Assembly: GCA_001770775.1 (NCBI GenBank)
Contig: MESA01000023.1
Coordinates: forward strand, 1 to 64,000
Length of the DNA: 64,000 nucleotides
Source: Burkholderiales bacterium RIFCSPHIGHO2_12_FULL_63_20
Lineage (GTDB): Bacteria; Pseudomonadota; Gammaproteobacteria; Burkholderiales; Burkholderiaceae_C
Reading direction: 5' to 3'
Positions 26,309-35,139 of this stretch are shown here, piece after piece. Position 1 is the first letter of the stretch. Every line of letters begins with the position of its first letter. Made by a program: the position numbers and the translations under genes. The notes under the pieces were generated by a model. That model worked only from the letters and a program-made list of their open reading frames with translations, ran no database searches and was not told where the DNA came from.

Positions 26309-29300
26309 ATGTCTGAGACTCCTGCTGCTTCCTCTGAGCGTTCAATGCAAACCCCCACCGGGCGCCGCCACACGATGTGGTCGTCGGCCCGGTTCATGGG
26401 GCGGGCGACGCAGCGGTTGACCCGCATCACCTTGAGCCTGATGGGCGCCGTGGTGTTGCTGGCCGCAGTGGCCTGGGCGGTCTTGCTGTTCCAGATTCTG
26501 CCCCGTATTGGCGATTGGCGGCAGGACCTGGCCGAACAAGCCACTCGGACATTGGGGGTGACCGTGCGCATTGGCGCATTGCAGGGGCGCGCCGAAGGCA
26601 TGTGGCCGGTGCTGAGCCTGCACCGTGTCGAACTGCTGGACGAGCAGGGCCGGTTGGCCTTGTCCCTGCCGGAGGTGTCGGCCCGGGTGTCGCTGGCCAC
26701 CTTGTCGCCCCAGGCGCTGTGGGCGGGCGAGGTGCGACTGGGCCGACTGGAGTTGGTTCAGCCTGATCTCGATGTGCGCCGAGATACTGCTGGGCAGATC
26801 CATGTGGCGGGTTTGAGCGTTTCGCCGCAGGTTGCGACCGGCACTGGGGCGTCTGCAGGGGCCGACTGGGTGCTGTCGCAGTCTTTGATCGAGATTCGCC
26901 AGGGCCGTGTGCGCTGGACCGACGAGTTGCGAGGGCGCCCCACGCTGAGTCTGCAGCAGGTGGACCTGGCGCTGCGTCACCGTCTTGGACTGGGGCGGCG
27001 TCACCACGAACTGGTGCTGGCGGCCACGCCGCCACGCGAGTTTGGCCAGCGTGTGCGTCTGGAGATGAACATGGTCCAGCCCTTGTGGGCCTTGAATCAG
27101 CAGGCCGCGTGGTGGCAACGCTGGTGGCCGTCGTTGACTCGGCCCAGCCAGTGGCAGCGCTGGACCGGATCGGCGGTGCTGGACCTGCCGCACGTGGATG
27201 TGCAGACGCTGCAGCGCCATGTGAGCCTGCCGGTCGAGGTGCGGGGCGGGCAGGGGGCCGTTCGTGCGGCGTTGCGCTTGAAAGACGGGCGACTGGCTGG
27301 GGGGAGCTTGCAGCTCGCCGTACGGGGCGTGGATGTGCGATTGGCACCGGAGCTGGCGCCACTGAGCTTCCGGCGCCTGACAGGCCGACTGAGCCTGGAC
27401 CACCGATCCGACCAGACCGGGCTGGCGTTCGAGCAGCTGGCTTTCGAGCTGAACGACGGCCTGTCGTGGCCCCTCAGCCAGGGGCGCCTGGTGTGGCGCC
27501 ATGCGGCCGATCCTTTGGTGGACGTGTCCAAAGCCTGGCGTCAGACGCAAGGCGGGCAGGCCCAGGTCGAGCATCTGGATCTGGCCCTGCTGGCGCGGGT
27601 GGCCGATCGCTTGCCCTTGGCGCCTGCCCATCGCCAGGCTTTGCAGGACCTGGCGCCCCAAGGCGTCGTGTCGGGGCTGGACCTGAGTTGGGACGGGGCG
27701 GCGATGGCGCCTGCGCGTTACCGGGTCAAGGCGCGCGTCCAGGGACTGGGCTTGGCGGAGTCACCGGATGGGATGAGGCCGGGCTTGGCGCAGGCCGATG
27801 TCACGGTGACGGCCACAGAGGTGGGCGGGCGTGCCGATGTCGCCATACAGCAAGGATGGCTCGCGTTTCCGGGGGTGTTCGAAGAGTCCCGGATCCCTCT
27901 GGATCGGCTCAAGGCCCGCGTGGACTGGACGCGACGCGGCGTGGCTGGCGGCGAGCCGAATTGGTCGGTGAACGTCAGCCAGGCCAGTTTCGCCAATGCC
28001 GATGCGGCGGGCACCTTGGACGCCACCTGGCGCACGGCCTTCGCCGGGGAGCGCAATGCCCAGGGCCAGCCTCTGTCGCGGCTGCCGGGGGTGCTGGAGA
28101 TGGACGGTCGACTGGCGCGCGGAGAGGCCACCCGCGTGTGGCGCTATCTGCCCCTGAGCATCCCGCCCGACACGCGCGACTATGTGCGCCAGGCGTTCCG
28201 CAGCGGTCATGCCGAAGAGGTGACCTTCGAGGTCAAGGGCGCACTGGATGCCTTTCCGTTCAAGGACGATGTGGGCGGGCGCTTCCGGGTGCGCGTGCCG
28301 ATCCGTCAAGTGGTCATGGACTATGTGCCTCCCGCGCTGTTGGGTTTGGCGGCCGATGCGAAAACGGGCGTCTGGCCAGCGTTCACGTCACTGGAGGGGC
28401 TGCTGCGCTTCGAGGGCCAGCGCATGCTCATCGAGGACGCACGGGGCATGCTGGGCACCATGGGGACGGGGCGCTTTGCCCTGAGCGAGGTGTCGGGCAA
28501 GATCGAGGACCTCGGCGGAGATGACCCGCATCTGACCATCCAGGGCCGGGGCGCGGGTCCGATGGACGATCTGCTGCGCTTCCTGGCGACCTCGCCGGTG
28601 GGTGAGTGGACCGGCGGCGCGCTCAGTGAGGCGCGCGGCGGTGGCCGGGGCGCCTTGCAGTTGTCACTTGACATCCCGCTGAACCGGGGTGAAGACACCC
28701 GGGTCAAGGGCCTGGTGACCCTGGTGGACAAGGACCAGGCCAGTCTGCGGTTGAGTCCTTCGATTCCGGCGTTTGCCTCTTTGCGCGGCACCATTGCCCT
28801 CACCGAGACGCAACTGGATGTGCAGGCGCGCACCCGCGTCTGGGGACAAGAGATGGTGGTGCAGGGCAAGCGGGGGCAAGATGGCGTGGTGCGTTTCAGC
28901 GCGCGTGGCAGCATGTCCGCCGAGGGACTCAAGCAGGCCCAGGAGTACCCGGCCCTGGCGCGACTTGCGCCGCACCTCTCGGGCGAGACCCCGGTGAGCG
29001 TGACGGTGGCCGCCGGGGCGCGCACCGAGGTTCAGGTGACTTCCACCTTGCAGGGCATCGGTGCGGCGTTGCCCGCGCCCCTGGCCAAGCCGGCTGCAGC
29101 GGTGTGGCCGCTGACCGTCACCTACCGCACCGAGGGCGAGCGGGGGGAGCGAGATGTCATATTGGTCGACGTGGGCAACCCGCAGTCCCTGGCCATGACA
29201 CCGGCGGCCTTGCCGCGCGTGCGCGTGGAACTGCGCCGTGATGTGAGCACTGCCGAAGCCCGGGTCACGCAGGGGCTCATCAGCCTGGTGCAGGGCTCGC

Positions 29301-30622
29301 CAGGGCAGGTGGCAGCCATGCCGCCCTTGCCCGCACGTGGGGTGGCCGCACACTGGTCGAGTCCCACCCTGGATCTGGATGCGTGGCTGAAGGTGGCAGA
29401 CGCCTTCCGTGGCCCGGCGGTGCGTGCGAGCCAGTCCGACATCGGCGACGGCGTGCCTGAGACGGTGAGCATCCAGACCGGTGCACTGACCCTCCGCCAG
29501 CGCACCCTCAAGGACGTGTCGGCCACCCTGGCCCATCCGGCCCAGAACGTGTGGCGCCTGCAACTCAATGCGGACCAGGTGGCCGGCCAGATCGAGTGGG
29601 CGCCCGAGAAAGCGCCACTGGCTGCCGGGCCGTCGTCCACCCGTGTGACGGCGCGCTTGTCTCGCCTGTCCATTCCCAATGCCGAGGCGCAGGCCCTGCA
29701 GAGCCAGGCGACCGCGCAGATGCTCGCCAGCGAGGGTGCCACCCAGTTGCCCGCGTTGGACATCCAGATCGACCAGTTCGAATGGCGTGGCCTGGCCTTG
29801 GGTCGACTGGAGGTGGAGGCCATCAACCGCTTGGTGCCCATGGCGGGCGGGGCGGCGCTGCCCGAATGGCGTCTCAACCGTCTGCGTCTGAGCACGCCAG
29901 AGGCGCAGCTGGACGCCTCGGGCAATTGGGCTGCGCTGGGCACGCCCGGCCGCCCGCGCTCGGCTTTTGGCTTCACCCTCGACCTGCGCGACAGCGGTGC
30001 CCTGCTGACCCGCCTGGGTCTGCCTCAGACCCTGCGCGGCGGCAAAGGGCAGCTCACCGGGCAGGTTAACTGGCTGGGCTCGCCGCTGGAGCCCGATCCG
30101 CTGACGATGTCCGGGGACATCAAGGTCCAGATCAACGCCGGTCAGTTCCTCAAGGCCGACCCGGGCATCGCCAAGCTGCTGGGTGTCTTGAGCCTGCAGT
30201 CCTTGCCGCGTCGCCTGACGCTGGATTTCCGCGACCTGTTCCAGCAGGGGTTTGCGTTTGATGCCATCGACGGGGATGTGAAGGTCACGCAGGGCGTGGC
30301 CGCCACCCGCAACCTGCGCATGCGTGGCGTTCAGGCCATCGTGCTGATGGAGGGGCAGGCGGATCTGGCCAAGGAAACGCAGAACCTGCACGTCTTTGTG
30401 GTGCCGCAGATCAACGCCGAGGCGGCCTCGTTGGCCTACGCTGCCATCAACCCGGTCATCGGCATCGGCACCTTCATTGCGCAGTACCTGCTGCGTAAAC
30501 AGGTGGCCGATGCCGGTACGCAGGAATTCATGGTCACCGGTTCCTGGGCCGACCCCAACGTGGAAAAGCTGGAGCGTGGCCAGAAACCGGCCGAGATCAC
30601 AACGCCCCGAAAACCTTCTTGA
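26309..30622 (+). CDS. yhdP: YhdP family (AsmA-like) inner-membrane/periplasmic lipid-transport protein
   Basis: YhdP is a very large AsmA-like protein with one N-terminal membrane anchor and a long beta-rich periplasmic body that, with TamB and YdbH, carries phospholipids to the outer membrane in Enterobacteria. This copy has 1437 residues. The anchor is at about residues 40-65 (LMGAVVLLAAVAWAVLLFQIL), and the conserved C-terminal region carries FQQGFAFDAIDGDVKVTQGVA, NLHVFVVPQINAEAASL and INPVIGIGTFIAQYLLRKQ. Several ATGs exist near the start (26309, 26345); homology cannot distinguish between them. It ends 26 nt inside the convergent DUF4197 gene. Confidence 0.93.
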   Translation: MSETPAASSERSMQTPTGRRHTMWSSARFMGRATQRLTRITLSLMGAVVLLAAVAWAVLLFQILPRIGDWRQDLAEQATRTLGVTVRIGALQGRAEGMWPVLSLHRVELLDEQGRLALSLPEVSARVSLATLSPQALWAGEVRLGRLELVQPDLDVRRDTAGQIHVAGLSVSPQVATGTGASAGADWVLSQSLIEIRQGRVRWTDELRGRPTLSLQQVDLALRHRLGLGRRHHELVLAATPPREFGQRVRLEMNMVQPLWALNQQAAWWQRWWPSLTRPSQWQRWTGSAVLDLPHVDVQTLQRHVSLPVEVRGGQGAVRAALRLKDGRLAGGSLQLAVRGVDVRLAPELAPLSFRRLTGRLSLDHRSDQTGLAFEQLAFELNDGLSWPLSQGRLVWRHAADPLVDVSKAWRQTQGGQAQVEHLDLALLARVADRLPLAPAHRQALQDLAPQGVVSGLDLSWDGAAMAPARYRVKARVQGLGLAESPDGMRPGLAQADVTVTATEVGGRADVAIQQGWLAFPGVFEESRIPLDRLKARVDWTRRGVAGGEPNWSVNVSQASFANADAAGTLDATWRTAFAGERNAQGQPLSRLPGVLEMDGRLARGEATRVWRYLPLSIPPDTRDYVRQAFRSGHAEEVTFEVKGALDAFPFKDDVGGRFRVRVPIRQVVMDYVPPALLGLAADAKTGVWPAFTSLEGLLRFEGQRMLIEDARGMLGTMGTGRFALSEVSGKIEDLGGDDPHLTIQGRGAGPMDDLLRFLATSPVGEWTGGALSEARGGGRGALQLSLDIPLNRGEDTRVKGLVTLVDKDQASLRLSPSIPAFASLRGTIALTETQLDVQARTRVWGQEMVVQGKRGQDGVVRFSARGSMSAEGLKQAQEYPALARLAPHLSGETPVSVTVAAGARTEVQVTSTLQGIGAALPAPLAKPAAAVWPLTVTYRTEGERGERDVILVDVGNPQSLAMTPAALPRVRVELRRDVSTAEARVTQGLISLVQGSPGQVAAMPPLPARGVAAHWSSPTLDLDAWLKVADAFRGPAVRASQSDIGDGVPETVSIQTGALTLRQRTLKDVSATLAHPAQNVWRLQLNADQVAGQIEWAPEKAPLAAGPSSTRVTARLSRLSIPNAEAQALQSQATAQMLASEGATQLPALDIQIDQFEWRGLALGRLEVEAINRLVPMAGGAALPEWRLNRLRLSTPEAQLDASGNWAALGTPGRPRSAFGFTLDLRDSGALLTRLGLPQTLRGGKGQLTGQVNWLGSPLEPDPLTMSGDIKVQINAGQFLKADPGIAKLLGVLSLQSLPRRLTLDFRDLFQQGFAFDAIDGDVKVTQGVAATRNLRMRGVQAIVLMEGQADLAKETQNLHVFVVPQINAEAASLAYAAINPVIGIGTFIAQYLLRKQVADAGTQEFMVTGSWADPNVEKLERGQKPAEITTPRKPS

Positions 30623-31286
30623 GCAAGGCGCTGCCTGTGCCCACCGGGTCCTGGCGGATCTTGCGTTCTTCTTCGCCGATCACCATGAACAGGGCGTCCA
30701 GTGCCTTGTTGGTGACGTGATCCTGCAGCGTTCCCCCCTGGCCTTGCAACAAACCAAACCGGCTGGCCTTGCCGGCCAGATCGTTGTAACGCTGGGTCAC
30801 CGACAGCTTTTCCAGTGATCGGTTGACGATGGGCTGGAACTGGGCTGTGAGCGGGTCACGTGTCTTGCGGGCGAAGTATTCGGTCACGGCGTTGTCCCCA
30901 CCTTGAAGGATGCCGGCGGCGTCCTGCACGCTCATGTCCTTGATGGCCTTGCTCAAGAGCGGGCGAGCCAGTGACACGGCCTGTTCCGCCGCGTGGTTCA
31001 TGGACTCGGTCAACTGCTGTAGTTGCTGGCCGCGCCCCATGGCCTGCAGCACGGGCGCCGCTTGGTCCAGCGGAGAGGGCAGACCGATGCGCACCTTGTC
31101 GTTGTTCAGAAAACCATTGTTGGCGCCCAGTTGGGACACCGCCACCTGGACTCCCTTGTCGAGCGCGGCGCGCAGGGCAGCCGTGGCGTCCTTGCTGCTG
31201 AACGCGGCGGCCCACCCTGTTGTCGGCAGGGTGACGAGCCCCAGGCCGAAGGCGCCCATGGATGACAATACACGGCGACGTTTCAT
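30597..31286 (-). CDS. DUF4197 domain-containing protein
   Basis: The 229-residue protein has a twin-arginine-like signal (MKRRRVLSSMGAFGLGLVTL, cleavage likely after GWAAA) and then the DUF4197 body, seen as KDATAALRAALDKGVQVAVSQL, IGLPSPLDQAAPVLQAMG, LTESMNHAAEQAV and ALDALFMVIGEEERKIRQDPVGTGSALLKKVFG. Its function is unknown; the family is common in proteobacteria and probably periplasmic. The ATG at 31286 lies only 34 nt from the divergent TlpA-like start, so the two share a promoter region. A longer reading frame to 31535 runs inside the divergent gene and is rejected. Confidence 0.9.
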   Translation of the reverse strand: MKRRRVLSSMGAFGLGLVTLPTTGWAAAFSSKDATAALRAALDKGVQVAVSQLGANNGFLNNDKVRIGLPSPLDQAAPVLQAMGRGQQLQQLTESMNHAAEQAVSLARPLLSKAIKDMSVQDAAGILQGGDNAVTEYFARKTRDPLTAQFQPIVNRSLEKLSVTQRYNDLAGKASRFGLLQGQGGTLQDHVTNKALDALFMVIGEEERKIRQDPVGTGSALLKKVFGAL

Positions 31287-31320
31287 GTTGTTTCCTTTTG
31301 AGTTTGCTGTGGTGACACCC

Positions 31321-31818
31321 ATGCCGATGAGTCGACGTTTGATGATCCTGGGCCTGCCCGTGCTCCTGAGCGCCTGCCTGTCGGGGGGCAGCTCCGATCT
31401 GCCGGACCTGCCTTTCACCCAGCTGGATGGCAGCCAGCATCGCACAAGCACGTTCAAAGGCAAAGTGACTGTGCTCAACTTCTGGGCCACCAGTTGCACC
31501 ACCTGCGTCAAGGAAATGCCGCAAATCGTGGCCACCCATCAGCGCTTTCAGGCGCAGGGGCTGGAAACCCTGGCCGTGGCCATGTCCTACGACCCACCGG
31601 CCTACGTCATGCAGTTTGCGCAGACCCGTCAGTTGCCGTTCCGCGTGGCCATTGACCACGATGGCAGCCTGGCCAAGGCCTTTGGCGACGTGCAGCTCAC
31701 GCCCACCACCCTGGTGATCGACCGCGAGGGCAAGGTCGTCAAACGCTACGTGGGCGAGCCCGACTTCGATGCCATGCACAAGCTCTTGGGGCAGTTGCTG
31801 TCCCGCCCGGCCGCCTGA
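31321..31818 (+). CDS. TlpA-like thioredoxin-fold lipoprotein
   Basis: The 165-residue protein has a lipobox (VLLSAC, Cys19) and an AhpC/TSA-thioredoxin fold with the active site FWATSCTTCVKEMP (CxxC near residues 60-63) and the cis-proline region QLTPTTLVIDREGKVVKRYVG. It is expected to be a membrane-anchored periplasmic thiol reductant, possibly in cytochrome maturation or redox repair; the partner is not visible. The next gene begins on its stop codon (TGATG overlap), so it leads an operon that runs into EIIA and HPr. ATG 31327 is an alternative start. Confidence 0.9.
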   Translation: MPMSRRLMILGLPVLLSACLSGGSSDLPDLPFTQLDGSQHRTSTFKGKVTVLNFWATSCTTCVKEMPQIVATHQRFQAQGLETLAVAMSYDPPAYVMQFAQTRQLPFRVAIDHDGSLAKAFGDVQLTPTTLVIDREGKVVKRYVGEPDFDAMHKLLGQLLSRPAA

Positions 31819-32477
31819 TGGTCCGCCAGATGTCGGTTGGGCATTCGAGCGCGTCGCGTGCAGGCTGGCGCGGTGCGCGCATCCGCCGGTTCATCGGTTT
31901 GGGCGCCTTGACCACCTTGACCGCCTGCTCGCCCGCCCTGGACTGGCGCGAGGTGCGCCCTCCCGAGGCCCCGGGTCTGCAGGCCCTGTTCCCCTGCCGA
32001 CCGGATCATGTGACCCGCACCGTGACCCTGCCCAGCGCGGCCCAGCCCCTGGTCATGCAGATGTGGTCCTGTCAGACCGGTGACGTGACCTGGGCGCTCA
32101 GCCAGGTGCAAGTGCAGGATGTGACCCAGGTGGGCCCCACCTTGACCGCGCTGGCCCGCGTCATGCAGGACAACCTGCAAGCCGCCAGTCAGCTCGCGGG
32201 GAGTCAGACCCCGGTCGGGGCGGTGCCACTGGGCGCGGTACAAGTCCGTGGCATGACGCCGCAACCCCAGGCGCAGGGCTGGCGTTTCCAGGCTCGACGT
32301 GTCGATGCCTGGGGGCGGCCGCTGGAGATGGGCGTCACAGCGTGGCATTTTGCCCACGGCCTGCAGATTTTTCAGGCCTCGGTGTCCCGTCCCATGGGTT
32401 CGGTGGGGACAGAACCCTCTGGTGCAGCGCAAGATGCGGAGTCGTCCTTCCGGGACGGATTCCAGTTCCCTGCCTGA
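31818..32477 (+). CDS. Hypothetical protein with an N-terminal lipoprotein-like segment
   Basis: The 219-residue product is not recognised. It starts with a basic stretch and a hydrophobic run RFIGLGALTTLTACS that could act as a lipoprotein signal with Cys near residue 37. The body is Gln/Val rich and globular, without clear motifs apart from LFPCRPDHVTRTVTLP and MQMWSCQTGDVTWALSQVQV, which hold two cysteines. The ATG overlaps the TlpA-like stop, and the EIIA gene follows after 18 nt, so all four genes are probably co-transcribed. An envelope location is inferred only from the N-terminus. Confidence 0.75.
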   Translation: MVRQMSVGHSSASRAGWRGARIRRFIGLGALTTLTACSPALDWREVRPPEAPGLQALFPCRPDHVTRTVTLPSAAQPLVMQMWSCQTGDVTWALSQVQVQDVTQVGPTLTALARVMQDNLQAASQLAGSQTPVGAVPLGAVQVRGMTPQPQAQGWRFQARRVDAWGRPLEMGVTAWHFAHGLQIFQASVSRPMGSVGTEPSGAAQDAESSFRDGFQFPA

Positions 32478-32495
32478 CCCCTTCACATCCACCTC

Positions 32496-32957
32496 ATGCC
32501 CGGCCTGTTCATCATCGCGCACGCCCCCCTGGCTTCAGCCTTGAAGCTGGCCGCCGGGCATTGTTTTCCCGAGTTGGTGCAGCACCTGCAAGCGCTCGAC
32601 GTCCCGCCCAACCTGCCTTGCGACGAGCTCGAAGCACAGGCGCGCGTGCTGTTGAGCCTGGCGCAGGACGCCGACCCGCGTGGCGAGGCCCTGATCCTCA
32701 CGGACGTGTTTGGCGCCACGCCCTGCAACACCGTGCAACGTCTGGCCGACGGCCAGCACGTGAAGGTGATCACCGGGGTCAACGTGCCCATGCTCTGGCG
32801 TGCGCTGAACTACGCCAGCGAACCCCTGGACACCGTGGTGACGCGTGCGCTGGCCGGGGGCACACAGGGCGTCATGCAGATTGCCTCCAGTCGGCCGCAA
32901 AACCAGGCCAGCCAACCTACCAGCCATGATCAAGACCACCGCCAACATCAGCAATAA
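32496..32957 (+). CDS. PTS EIIA component, mannose/fructose type
   Basis: The 153-residue protein is an EIIA of the mannose family, a soluble phosphocarrier accepting phosphate from HPr. The phosphorylated residue is His9 in GLFIIAHAPLASAL, and the second family signature is ILTDVFGATPCNTVQRL at about 67-83, followed by GVNVPMLWRALNY. The C-terminal 20 residues are Gln/Ser/His-rich and not conserved. No EIIB, EIIC or EIID gene is adjacent, so this is probably a regulatory PTS, as in other betaproteobacteria. The end overlaps ptsH by 32 nt. Confidence 0.92.
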   Translation: MPGLFIIAHAPLASALKLAAGHCFPELVQHLQALDVPPNLPCDELEAQARVLLSLAQDADPRGEALILTDVFGATPCNTVQRLADGQHVKVITGVNVPMLWRALNYASEPLDTVVTRALAGGTQGVMQIASSRPQNQASQPTSHDQDHRQHQQ

Positions 32958-33195
32958 GCTGGGCCTGCATGCCCGCGCCTCGGCCAAACTCACCAAACTG
33001 GCCAGCAGCTTTCCTTGTGAAGTGTTCATGAGCCGCAACGAGCGGCGCGTCAATGCCAAAAGCATCATGGGCGTGATGATGCTGGCCGCAGGCCTGGGCA
33101 GCACCGTGGAAATCGAGTGCGATGGCCCTCGTGAAGAGGATGCCATGAAGGCCCTGTTGGCGCTGATCAACGACAAGTTTGGCGAAGGCGAATAA
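32926..33195 (+). CDS. ptsH: Phosphocarrier protein HPr
   Basis: HPr passes phosphate from enzyme I to EIIA. The 89-residue protein has the active-site His15 in KLGLHARASAKL and a regulatory-type Ser46 in NAKSIMGVMML, which is the residue phosphorylated by HPr kinase where that enzyme exists. The start codon at 32926 lies within the EIIA gene. Enzyme I (ptsI) usually follows in betaproteobacterial loci, but the next gene here, 201 nt downstream, is an unrelated outer-membrane protein, so ptsI must be elsewhere or absent. Confidence 0.95.
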   Translation: MIKTTANISNKLGLHARASAKLTKLASSFPCEVFMSRNERRVNAKSIMGVMMLAAGLGSTVEIECDGPREEDAMKALLALINDKFGEGE

Positions 33196-33396
33196 CCCGA
33201 CGAGGGTTTACCCTTCATCCGGTGCGAAATTGTCACAAGTTCGCGCAAAACCGTGATTTTTTGTTGCGCCGAGGCAGCAGGTATTGTGCCCGAACGTAAG
33301 TTCTCAAGGCAAAGTTGGCTCATCCCGCAAGCAAGGGTTTGAGCATTCAACCTGCAGCGGCTTACCGCCTGTCCCCGCGCATCAAGGAGTCACTTC

Positions 33397-34431
33397 ATGC
33401 CCCGTTCTTCCCTCTCGATCCAACGTTCCCCTCTGAAGGTGTCTGCAGTGGTGCTGGCCTTGGCAGCAGCCACCAGCGCCATGGCTGCTGAAAATGGCAA
33501 CCAGCGTTACTCGGCCGGCATTGGCGGCAGCGACATGACCACGCCGGTCGTGCCGGGCCTGTATTTCCAGGCCCCGATGGTGGCGTACCACGCCAGCAAG
33601 ATCAAAGGGAATGATGGGAAGCAGTTGACTGCGCCAACGCCCGTCCCAGGCTTGAATGCCAAGGTCGCCATCGATGCCGATACTTATGCCATCCTGCCCC
33701 GTCTGACCTACATCAGTGGCCATCGTCTGCTGGGCGCGCATGTGGGCGTGACGGCCATGCTGCCCATTGTCAAACGCAAGGCGGATTTTGGCTTGACGGT
33801 CCCTGCGCCTTACTCTGGCAACCCCTTGTTGGTGGGTGGGTTGAATCAGACTGCTGCCGGCATGAGCGGTTCTGAGACTGGCATTGCCGACCTGGAAATC
33901 TCTCCCGTCATGCATTGGGAGATTGGTGACCACCAGTCTGTCCTTTTCGCTCCGACCGTCATCATGCCGTTGGGTGATTTCAAGGCGAACCAGCGCGTGA
34001 ATACCGGTTTCGGTGACTACTACACCTTCCGCCCGTCCGTGCAGTACGCCTTCATCGGCGATGGCTGGGACCTCGGTGGTCGTGCGGTGATGTCTTTCAA
34101 CACCCGCAACAAGGATACCGAGTACCGCAGCGGCAACATCTTCAACTTTGACTGGCAGGCCATGGCCTTCGTGTCAGAGGACATCCGCGTGGGTGTGCAA
34201 GGCTACTTTGTGCGTCAACTTCAAGACGACACATCGAAGAACGCCACAGTCCAGGCGTCCATCAATGCACAAGGCGGTAGCAAAGCCAGCGTCAACGCCA
34301 TCGGCCCCGCTGTGGCATGGCTGATGAACGGCGGCGAAATGCTGATCGAAGGCAAGTTCATGAAGGAATTCGGTGCCAGGAACCGCACCGAAGGTCAGGC
34401 TTTCTGGCTGACCATTTCCAAGCCCCTGTGA
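33397..34431 (+). CDS. Transporter-like outer-membrane protein (SphA / MetA-pathway phenol degradation family)
   Basis: The 344-residue protein has a signal peptide (residues 1-30, ending TSAMAAE) and then a beta-barrel pattern of alternating hydrophobic residues with GLYFQAPMVAYHASKI, DTYAILPRLTYISGHRLLG, GIADLEISPVMHWEIGDHQS and VNTGFGDYYTFRPSVQYAF. This resembles the phenol MetA-degradation/SphA-like family, which is thought to allow uptake of hydrophobic compounds. The real substrate is unknown. An AAGGAG ribosome-binding site is placed 8 nt before the ATG. It is probably followed by the chalcone-isomerase-like gene on one transcript. Confidence 0.85.
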   Translation: MPRSSLSIQRSPLKVSAVVLALAAATSAMAAENGNQRYSAGIGGSDMTTPVVPGLYFQAPMVAYHASKIKGNDGKQLTAPTPVPGLNAKVAIDADTYAILPRLTYISGHRLLGAHVGVTAMLPIVKRKADFGLTVPAPYSGNPLLVGGLNQTAAGMSGSETGIADLEISPVMHWEIGDHQSVLFAPTVIMPLGDFKANQRVNTGFGDYYTFRPSVQYAFIGDGWDLGGRAVMSFNTRNKDTEYRSGNIFNFDWQAMAFVSEDIRVGVQGYFVRQLQDDTSKNATVQASINAQGGSKASVNAIGPAVAWLMNGGEMLIEGKFMKEFGARNRTEGQAFWLTISKPL

Positions 34432-34462
34432 TCCTGCCCCCTTTCTGTTTGGAGGTATGACC

Positions 34463-35110
34463 ATGCATGACGAACGTCAAAAGCCCGAAGCCATCAACAC
34501 CTTGCGTCGCCAGTTGACGCTGGGCGCGGCGGCATCGACGCTCCTGCCCTGGGCTGCACCCGCCATGGCGCAGGCCATCGAGTTGGAAGGGGTCGATCTG
34601 GCCCCGACTGTGACGGCCTATGGCCAGAAACTGGTGCTTAACGGCGCAGGTGTGCGCAAGCGCGGCTACTTCAAGGCCGACGTCACGGCCTTGTACCTGC
34701 CCGAGAAGATGTCGTCGGCCGATGCCATCTACAAGCTCGACGGTGTGCGTCGCATTCAGCTCAACATCCTGCGCCGCTTTACCTCGTCCACCATCACACG
34801 TATCTTCCTGGCTGACTTCAAGGATCACGCCACCGACGAAGAGTTCAAGCGTCTGATCGGCCCCATCGGGCAGATCGGGGCCGCTTACGCGAACGTGAAG
34901 GAAGTGGTCAAGGGCGACGTGGTCAACCTGGACTGGGTACCTGGTCGCGGTTGGTTGGCCACCCACAACGGCCGTTCGCTCAACGAGGCCGACGGCAAGC
35001 AACTGGTGATCAGCGACAAGCTGGCCTACCAGATCTACATGCGCATGTACATCGGCGAGGGCGCTCCGCCCGACCTGCGCAATGCTCTGTTGGGTCTCAC
35101 CAAGGGCTGA
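34463..35110 (+). CDS. Chalcone isomerase-fold family protein (exported)
   Basis: This 215-residue protein has a twin-arginine-like export signal (TLRRQLTLGAAASTLLPW, ending AMAQA) followed by the bacterial chalcone-isomerase-like domain: GVRKRGYFKADVTALYLPEK, IQLNILRRFTSSTITRIFL and SDKLAYQIYMRMYIGEGAPP. Bacterial members usually lack the plant catalytic residues and their role is unknown, possibly binding of fatty acids or lipids. I prefer the ATG at 34463 because the GGAGG box is 7 nt before it; the ATG at 34457 is too close to that box. Confidence 0.85.
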   Translation: MHDERQKPEAINTLRRQLTLGAAASTLLPWAAPAMAQAIELEGVDLAPTVTAYGQKLVLNGAGVRKRGYFKADVTALYLPEKMSSADAIYKLDGVRRIQLNILRRFTSSTITRIFLADFKDHATDEEFKRLIGPIGQIGAAYANVKEVVKGDVVNLDWVPGRGWLATHNGRSLNEADGKQLVISDKLAYQIYMRMYIGEGAPPDLRNALLGLTKG

Positions 35111-35139
35111 TCGCCTGATCGGTCGGTCTACCGCGCTGC

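Noticed and set aside
28664-30391. 575-codon minus-strand frame inside yhdP
   Set aside because: Antisense shadow with His/Gln/Arg-rich translation; yhdP is continuous across it with conserved motifs.
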